NCBI GenBank assembly: GCA_937959375.1
Contig: CALGLS010000089.1
Location: forward strand, 1 to 12,216
Direction of reading: 5' to 3'
From: an uncultured Saprospiraceae bacterium
GTDB taxonomy: Bacteria > Bacteroidota > Bacteroidia > Chitinophagales > Saprospiraceae
Length of the DNA: 12,216 nucleotides
In this document: in pieces, positions 6,754 to 12,216 of the stretch
How positions within the stretch are numbered: position 1 is the stretch's first letter
Layout: each line of letters opens with the position of its first letter
Notes under the pieces: model-generated
What the model saw: the letters and a program-made list of their open reading frames with translations, nothing else
What the model was told of the DNA's origin: nothing
The model's database searches: none
Program-made: the position numbers and the translations under genes

Positions 6754-9700
6754 CTAATATCCCCAACCTTCTCGCCCAAGTTACAATCATCCGTAGCTAA
6801 CTTAACGGTGAAAATATAAACATCACTTGGCGCTGGTTTTCCTTTGTAAGTTCCATTCCAGCCGGTTCCCGGTTCATTGTTGTCGTAAATTAATTCGCCG
6901 AACCGATTCCAAATTTTAAACTCTAGGACAACATCTTCGTAGTTTAAAGTTTCAGAAATAATGGGATTGAAATAATCATTGATACCATCTCCGTCTGGTG
7001 TAAATGCGTTTGGTATTTCAACGGAGGTAAAAATCACTTCAAGGTCGTAGGTAGAAATGGAAAGATCACAACCTAATCCATAAATATCTGTGGCGGTCAA
7101 GGTATAGGTCACACTTTCATTTACATTGTCGATCACGATGACGGTGCAGGTATCACAATCTGCTAGAGGTGGTGACCACTCGAAGCTGTAATCTGAACTG
7201 GGAACAAAAGGAAGTAAGGCTTCTCCGTCTTCACAAATTACATCTTCAAATTCTAAAGATGGATAAGCAGGGATAACGACGACATCGGTTTCTGTACTGT
7301 TTTCACAACCATTTTCATCCAACTCGGTGACCGTAAAATTTGTGTCTTCTGACAAGTTTGAAGTCGTAGGTGTGGGCGTATCATTACTGTTGATTAAATT
7401 GCCAGGAGTCCAAGTATAGCTTGAACCTTCTGCCGGATTGATAATGCTTAGAATAGCTTCATCTCCTTCACAAATCGTATCACCAATAGCTACGGGGATT
7501 GGGATCCCATATACCGCAATGGGTTTTACAATCTCATCTGAACACCCAAAATCGGTACTCGAAACTGTTAAGGATACATCGTACACACCCGGTTCAGTAA
7601 AGATATTCATTGGGTTTTCATCAAAAGAATTTGCACCATCGCCAAAGTTCCAAACATAAGTATCTTCACCTTCAGAGTTGTTCATAAACAGAACAGTTTC
7701 GTCAATACAAGCAGTGGTGTCAATTCCGTTGTTGGCCAAAAAGTCGGCATAAATTTCATGTATAAATAAATCTTGCTCTATGGCAAAAATGCAGGCATCA
7801 TCCGTACTTCGTAAAACTAATGTTGCAACCGTTTGTCCAGATGGCGGAACGAAATTATATTGATGTGTAATCGGATTCACATCATCAAGGCCTGAGCCAT
7901 CTCCAAAGTCCCAACTAAAGGAACTTATATCAGCCGTATCCAACAAGGTAAATGTCACGGACTCTCCTAAACAAATCATATCTGGTGCCAATACAAAATC
8001 ACCTTCTGGTCCCACCAAAGTATAAGTCGAACTGATCGAATCACTACATCCAAACGGCGTAGTCACTAATAGTTGGACTTCAAAAACTCCTTTATCAAAA
8101 CTTGCTCCGGGATCTTCAACTAAAGAAGTTTGTCCATTCCCAAAATCCCAGTAATAATCTAAAGGATAGGCAGATGTACTCTCATCAACAAACAAAGCAT
8201 TTTGTGGCGCACACAAAACACCCATCGTATCAAAGTTAGAAGAGAATGCCGCTTCTGGATAATCTTGAACTTGAATATTTAAGAAGGTAGAATCACTGCA
8301 ACCCGATCCGATTTCTTCAAAATACATTTGCACTTGATAGCTTCCAGCCATGTCGTAAGAAGTGGTATTCACTTGTCCAGTTGCGCTTGTTCCATTATCA
8401 AAATCCCAGGCAAACTCTAAATTAGAACCTCCTAAAATAAAATCGGTTCCAGACAATTGAATAGGCTCTCCTACACAAATAGTTGGAATTGGTTCAGAGA
8501 GAATAAAGCTGAGTGGTCGATAAACAAGCAGGTCTTTTTCGTACTCAAATTCACAACCAATTGCATCCGTCACCGTAAGCGCAACACTAAAAGTATCAGC
8601 ACCTATTGCAGGTTCAAAAGTATGGTTCGGGTTTTGCTCGAAAGAGCTATTACCATCATCAAAATTCCATTCCCATGATACAATTGTTGTGTCACTCAGA
8701 GATAAATCCGTGAAGCCTACATCAGCTGGCAAACAGATCAATGTATCTGTAACAGCAAAATCTTGAAGCACATCAAAAACCTTAATATCAAGACTGGCGG
8801 TATCTTTACAGCCATTTATATCACGAGTCACTAAAGTAATATTGTGTTCTCCAGGTGATATCATTGTAGGTAAGAAATTGACATCACTAACTTCATAAGT
8901 CAGCGGACGATTAAATGTCGTATACCAAGTATATCCTCGCCAACATTCTGCCTCAACATCAACAGAGGCACTTGCATCATACTCATATGGAAGATTAGAA
9001 CATAACAAGGTATCTCCAAAAAAGGCAGCTTGTATTTCTCTAACAAAAACCTGCATAGAGTCAACAGAAGGTGGACAACCACTTATTGCATTTTCAGCAG
9101 TCAGCTTCACCCAATAATCGCCAGTTGAAGTGTAAGTATGTATTGGATTAGAAACGGTGCTGGTATTCCCATCTCCAAAATCCCAAAGGACGCCTGTAGA
9201 CTCCATGCTTTCATCTGTGAAGATGTATTCATAGGGATTCGCACAATCCATCAGATAATGAAATTGAGCAATCGGACCTTTTACAGTGATTAAATCTTCT
9301 TGGGTTAAGGTACTATAACAACCATTATATTCAACCGTAAGACTTACGTCCATTGGGCCAGTTTCTTGAACAAATGCCCAAGTTAAATCTGGTTCATCAA
9401 AACAATGAAACGAACGATTGTTATCTGTTGTAAAATGCCAAGCATCTACATTGTCAGGTACGGTTAGATTGGTAAAGTGAACGGAGTCTCCCGGACAAAT
9501 TTCCGTAGCGTCTACTTCAAAATCAATAGCGATGGAATCACCTACTTCGATGATCATCAAATAGGAGGTGTCTCTACAATCGAGCTCATTAATAATGCTC
9601 AGTTGAACTTCATAAGTCCCAGGATTAATAAAGGTATGCGTGTGCGTATCGTCATTCGTAAAACTGGCGGTTTGCCCATCTCCATAATCCCAATCCCATT

Positions 9701-11120
9701 GAACAATCGGCGCTTGCCCTTGATGACAATCATCCGTAAATTCTACCGTTAATGGTGCGCATCCACTTACAACATCTGGAACGAATAAAGCATTCGGTTC
9801 ATCTATGGCAACTTGGCTAGCCCATGTAGCGGTACAACCTGATGCATTGGTAATTGTTAGCCATGTAGTAAAAACCACTCCCCCATTTTTTGAATAAATA
9901 TTGACATCATCATGGTAAAATTCATTGACAGGATTTTCAATCCCTTCCTGCCCAGGACCATAGCCAAAATCCCATTCCCAATTGACGCCTAAATCCGAAA
10001 CGGGGTCAAATGTTACAACCAATGGCTCAACACAAGTAACGATCGGATCAGCTTCAAAAGTAGCATCTGGTTCTTCTACATAAACAGAGCGAGTTGTATC
10101 ACCAATACATCCATCAGATGAAACGATAAGTGTTATATTTTGGAATCCTTCAACTGGGAAAAAAATACTATCTGGATTTGCCGCGGTAGTCACCTGAGGG
10201 ATTTGGTTGGAACCAAAATTCCAAAGATAAGATCCCGGATCAGAGGTATTAACCATGTCGTAAAAACTATTAATACAAATGGTATCAGGCAATATAAAAC
10301 TCGCTTGTGGTGAACCGATAAAAACATCGTGAGAGAAAGAGGCAGTACAACCAATGGCATCTGTCGCGATAAGTTCAATTTCATAGCTTCCATCTGCCGT
10401 GTAAGTTTCTGGCCCCGGATTTTCTTCTGAGGACGTCGTTCCATTTCCAAAATTCCAACTCCAAGTAAGTGGGTCATTGTCAGTCGTAATATTATCAACC
10501 GAAACAAGTAAGGGAGCAGTGCATGAAGTCGCTGGAGCAGGATCAGTTGTAAATTCAAGTCCAGTCACTGCAGATGCTGTAACTACATCTGGAAATATTT
10601 CCGTTAGGTTACAACTTTCATAATTCGTTTGAAGATTGATGGATATTGTAAAAAGTCCTTCTTCGGTATAGGTATGTGTAGGACTTATTGTTCCACTAGT
10701 TACACCTCCATCTCCAAATACCCATTGGTAATCATTAATCGTAATTCCAGGGTCAACAGTTGCTGAACCTAAAAAATTCACATCTAAAGGTGTACAACCG
10801 ATAACTGGCGTAGCTGCTAATTCTAACACTGGAGTTGGGAATACGGTAATCGTAATGGTTCCAATGATGGGACCGCCAACGGTTTCTCGAAATTCAACTT
10901 CGTAAGTTCCAGGATCAACAAATGTGTTCAATGGATCTTCTAGTGATGAGGTTGCACTATCTTGAAAATCCCAAAAGTAGCTACTAGATCCACTTGGTGC
11001 AAAAAATTGAACTTCCAAAGGTGAACAACCCGCTGTTTGGTTTGCTGTTTGTGCCAACAAGTCAAAAGAAAAAATAGAGAAAAGACAAGCAAGCGCTAGT
11101 AAAGTGTTCGTTTTATTCAT
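6741..11120 (-). CDS. Giant secreted PKD-repeat protein with T9SS gliding-motility-type C-terminal domain
   Basis: Surface or secreted protein of 1459 residues with no visible catalytic domain, most likely an adhesin or structural filament protein. Residues 1-23 form a signal peptide (hydrophobic core, cleavage probably after DLLA). Residues about 30-1205 hold 14 PKD or PKD-like repeats of about 80-90 residues; the clear ones show W-x-F-G-D/N-G followed by P-x-x-T/F-Y and G-x-Y-x-V. Repeats 7 (about 529-616) and 9 (about 696-784) have lost the DFGDG loop. Residues about 1206-1366 form two Ig/PKD-like domains with T-x-YTLTATD-type endings. Residues 1367-1459 (6744-7022), starting EIPNAFTPDGDGINDYF and ending DISLIR, are the type B T9SS sorting domain (gliding motility-associated C-terminal family), which directs export across the outer membrane. 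Fifteen of the sixteen repeats carry one cysteine near the start and one near the end, 55-66 residues apart, suggesting a disulfide per repeat. The gene is divergent from the metalloprotease. Confidence 0.94.
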   Translation of the reverse strand: MNKTNTLLALACLFSIFSFDLLAQTANQTAGCSPLEVQFFAPSGSSSYFWDFQDSATSSLEDPLNTFVDPGTYEVEFRETVGGPIIGTITITVFPTPVLELAATPVIGCTPLDVNFLGSATVDPGITINDYQWVFGDGGVTSGTISPTHTYTEEGLFTISINLQTNYESCNLTEIFPDVVTASAVTGLEFTTDPAPATSCTAPLLVSVDNITTDNDPLTWSWNFGNGTTSSEENPGPETYTADGSYEIELIATDAIGCTASFSHDVFIGSPQASFILPDTICINSFYDMVNTSDPGSYLWNFGSNQIPQVTTAANPDSIFFPVEGFQNITLIVSSDGCIGDTTRSVYVEEPDATFEADPIVTCVEPLVVTFDPVSDLGVNWEWDFGYGPGQEGIENPVNEFYHDDVNIYSKNGGVVFTTWLTITNASGCTATWASQVAIDEPNALFVPDVVSGCAPLTVEFTDDCHQGQAPIVQWDWDYGDGQTASFTNDDTHTHTFINPGTYEVQLSIINELDCRDTSYLMIIEVGDSIAIDFEVDATEICPGDSVHFTNLTVPDNVDAWHFTTDNNRSFHCFDEPDLTWAFVQETGPMDVSLTVEYNGCYSTLTQEDLITVKGPIAQFHYLMDCANPYEYIFTDESMESTGVLWDFGDGNTSTVSNPIHTYTSTGDYWVKLTAENAISGCPPSVDSMQVFVREIQAAFFGDTLLCSNLPYEYDASASVDVEAECWRGYTWYTTFNRPLTYEVSDVNFLPTMISPGEHNITLVTRDINGCKDTASLDIKVFDVLQDFAVTDTLICLPADVGFTDLSLSDTTIVSWEWNFDDGNSSFEQNPNHTFEPAIGADTFSVALTVTDAIGCEFEYEKDLLVYRPLSFILSEPIPTICVGEPIQLSGTDFILGGSNLEFAWDFDNGTSATGQVNTTSYDMAGSYQVQMYFEEIGSGCSDSTFLNIQVQDYPEAAFSSNFDTMGVLCAPQNALFVDESTSAYPLDYYWDFGNGQTSLVEDPGASFDKGVFEVQLLVTTPFGCSDSISSTYTLVGPEGDFVLAPDMICLGESVTFTLLDTADISSFSWDFGDGSGLDDVNPITHQYNFVPPSGQTVATLVLRSTDDACIFAIEQDLFIHEIYADFLANNGIDTTACIDETVLFMNNSEGEDTYVWNFGDGANSFDENPMNIFTEPGVYDVSLTVSSTDFGCSDEIVKPIAVYGIPIPVAIGDTICEGDEAILSIINPAEGSSYTWTPGNLINSNDTPTPTTSNLSEDTNFTVTELDENGCENSTETDVVVIPAYPSLEFEDVICEDGEALLPFVPSSDYSFEWSPPLADCDTCTVIVIDNVNESVTYTLTATDIYGLGCDLSISTYDLEVIFTSVEIPNAFTPDGDGINDYFNPIISETLNYEDVVLEFKIWNRFGELIYDNNEPGTGWNGTYKGKPAPSDVYIFTVKLATDDCNLGEKVGDISLIR

Positions 11121-11155
11121 GGCTTTACGATTTTAATTCTTTAGCTTTATTATAA

Positions 11156-11182
11156 GAAGTTGTTTTGAAAACTTCGGAAGTT
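11156..11182. promoter_or_regulatory. Three GAAGTT half-sites in the divergent control region
   Basis: GAAGTT (11156-11161), AACTTC (11170-11175) and GAAGTT (11177-11182) alternate in orientation with spacers of 8 and 1 bp; the last two form the near-palindrome AACTTCGGAAGTT. The cluster lies in the 104-bp gap between the divergent PKD-protein and metalloprotease genes, 36 bp from one start codon and 43 bp from the other. This is a plausible operator for a dimeric regulator controlling both genes. No regulator is encoded nearby, and the evidence is symmetry alone. Confidence 0.3.
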
Positions 11183-11224
11183 GCGATTAAACAAAAAACA
11201 TCTCACAATCTAAGCTGTGTAAAT

Positions 11225-12022
11225 ATGAACAAGATTTTCCATATTCTCTGTACTATTCTATTGTTTTTTAGTCTGCCAGTTTACGGACAAGGTTTGTTGA
11301 CAAAGCAAGAGTCGCTTCCATGTCTCGATAAAAAATTTACTATTGTAGCTCACATTGTTAGAGATACCTTTATGAACGAAGAAATTATGGAGAATGAAAT
11401 TAGTGCAGCAATACCGGGTTTAAATCAAGCCTTTGCACCGATTTGTGTAAGTTTTGAAATTTGTGAATTCCGATACATTGATAATTTTCAATACGATGAG
11501 GTAGACAATGGAATAACTGGTGATGATTGGGATGAAATGCAAATTAAGTATCATCAAAAAAATCGGATCAATGTATTTTATGTATCAGGTACGGGGACTT
11601 TATTCAGAGAGAGTTGTGGCTTTGCGACTCAGGAAGGTATTACAATAGTTGATCGAGGAGGAATTGTAATTTCCAAAAATTGTGTTGAAGGCAATGGCAC
11701 CTTACCACATGAATTTGGTCATTATTTTGGCCTGCTTGATACTTATCTTGGAAATGGAAGTGAATTGGTAGACGGCAGTAATTGTGAAACGGAAGGTGAT
11801 CTACTTTGCGACACTCCTGCAGATCCTTACTTTAATAATGGCGACGACCACAAGTATACTAGCGAGTGTACTTTTATTAGCGATAAGATTGATGCAAACG
11901 GTCAATTTTACGAACCTGATGTTGGTAATTTCATGAACCATTATGGCTGCTCCTGTAGTTTTACTTTTCAGCAATTTTCACTAATGGCGGAAACCTATTT
12001 GTCTGTGGCTGAGATGTGGTAA
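11225..12022 (+). CDS. Secreted zinc metalloprotease, M43/cytophagalysin-like
   Basis: Predicted exported metalloendopeptidase of 265 residues. Residues 1-21 are a signal peptide (MNKIF, then a hydrophobic core, cleavage near VYG/Q). The zinc site is HEFGHYFGLLD, with ligands H162 and H166, catalytic E163, G169 and D172 as probable third ligand. It is followed by GSNC (184-187) and GDLLCDTPADP (191-201), a pattern typical of pappalysin/cytophagalysin (M43) proteases of Bacteroidota, and a Met-turn-like NFMNHYGCSCSFT (235-247). Most M43 members have His where D172 stands. The frame is open back to a TTG at 11165, but the ATG at 11225 begins the signal peptide directly, so I chose it. There is no propeptide of obvious length and no T9SS sorting domain, so it is probably periplasmic or released by another route. 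It is divergent from the PKD-repeat gene. Confidence 0.88.
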   Translation: MNKIFHILCTILLFFSLPVYGQGLLTKQESLPCLDKKFTIVAHIVRDTFMNEEIMENEISAAIPGLNQAFAPICVSFEICEFRYIDNFQYDEVDNGITGDDWDEMQIKYHQKNRINVFYVSGTGTLFRESCGFATQEGITIVDRGGIVISKNCVEGNGTLPHEFGHYFGLLDTYLGNGSELVDGSNCETEGDLLCDTPADPYFNNGDDHKYTSECTFISDKIDANGQFYEPDVGNFMNHYGCSCSFTFQQFSLMAETYLSVAEMW

Positions 12023-12054
12023 AGTATATGACTCCAACTTGGTTTATTATACAC

Positions 12055-12070
12055 TCCTTTCACAAAAGGA
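12055..12070. terminator. Small hairpin between convergent genes
   Basis: TCCTTT (12055-12060) and AAAGGA (12065-12070) form a 6-bp stem with a CACA loop in the 59-bp gap between the metalloprotease stop and the convergent partial gene. The stem is AT-rich and no strong T-tract follows on either strand, so it is a weak candidate for a shared terminator. Confidence 0.2.
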
Positions 12071-12081
12071 AATACATGCTA

Positions 12082-12216
12082 TTATCCTAAGGTATGAAAA
12101 CCAACAATCCGAACGGCTTCTCCCCACATCACCATTGAAAAATCATCTTCTACCTCCGTAACAAGAACGGTAACCGAGGCACCAACTTTCTTTAATTGCT
12201 CGGGCATATTCACTGG
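12082..12216 (-). CDS. 3' end of an unidentified - strand gene (partial)
   Basis: Only the last 44 codons and the TAA stop are in the window; the start lies beyond the right edge. The visible tail reads from PVNMPEQLKKVGASVTVLV through EDDFSMVMWGEAVRIVGF to HTLG. Its hydrophobic/charged alternation and the NMPEQLKK and MWGEAVRI pieces look like real protein. They recall the C-terminal beta-strand pattern (NLPEEFK...V.F....MWG..V.I) that I associate with small Bacteroidota lipoproteins. It is convergent with the metalloprotease gene, leaving a 59-bp gap. I cannot assign a function from this fragment. Confidence 0.6.
   Translation of the reverse strand, partial: PVNMPEQLKKVGASVTVLVTEVEDDFSMVMWGEAVRIVGFHTLG

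Noticed and set aside
10190..10558. 122-residue - strand frame within the PKD gene
   Set aside because: It overlaps the PKD-repeat reading frame in another phase; the PKD frame is clearly the coding one.
11085..11120. Lipoprotein signal in the PKD protein because of a cysteine at residue 12
   Set aside because: The residues before C12 (ALA) do not make a proper lipobox, the cysteine is inside the hydrophobic core, and a type I cleavage site follows near residue 23.
6741..11120. Tandem DNA repeats in the PKD gene
   Set aside because: The repeats are evident at the protein level only; the nucleotide copies are too diverged to be recent duplications.
11165..11224. Extended metalloprotease N terminus from a TTG codon
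   Set aside because: The 20 added residues would sit in front of a complete signal peptide that starts at the ATG at 11225.

Overview
This window looks like ordinary chromosome from a member of the Bacteroidota, plausibly a marine or environmental Saprospiria- or Flavobacteriia-like lineage. The evidence is a type IX secretion (T9SS) gliding-motility-type C-terminal domain, a protein built from PKD repeats, a FISUMP-type secreted protein, AT-rich DNA, start codons preceded by A-rich sequence instead of Shine-Dalgarno sites, and a close match to the Bacteroidota -7 promoter box (TAnnTTTG). No rRNA, tRNA, CRISPR array, integrase or intact insertion sequence was seen.

Layout, left to right. Positions 1-352 carry no gene that I can support. 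Next come mqo (malate:quinone oxidoreductase, +) and a convergent secreted FISUMP-domain protein (-); the gap between them holds a long imperfect inverted repeat. A divergent gap with a two-tier hairpin follows, then two + strand genes: a class IV aminotransferase/aminodeoxychorismate lyase-like enzyme, whose -7 box sits almost on its ATG, and a biotin carboxylase. A second convergent gap, between the biotin carboxylase and a metallo-beta-lactamase-fold hydrolase (-), holds another large nested inverted repeat. The hydrolase lies 33 bp downstream of a 1459-residue secreted PKD-repeat protein with a T9SS C-terminal domain (-). That gene is divergent from a small secreted zinc metalloprotease (+). 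The right edge cuts the 3' end of an unidentified - strand gene.

How the genes fit together. mqo feeds malate electrons into the quinone pool, and the biotin carboxylase works in acyl-CoA carboxylation. The aminotransferase-like enzyme is probably in folate or amino-acid metabolism. The right half is a cell-surface module: a long cysteine-rich PKD protein exported by T9SS, and a divergently transcribed metalloprotease that may share its control region.

I see no clear new biological system. The points most worth a second look are: inverted-repeat arrays in both complete convergent gaps; the hairpin at 3006-3050; the near-regular cysteine pairs and two degenerate repeats in the PKD protein; the Asp in the third zinc-ligand position of the metalloprotease; and the probably leaderless aminotransferase transcript.
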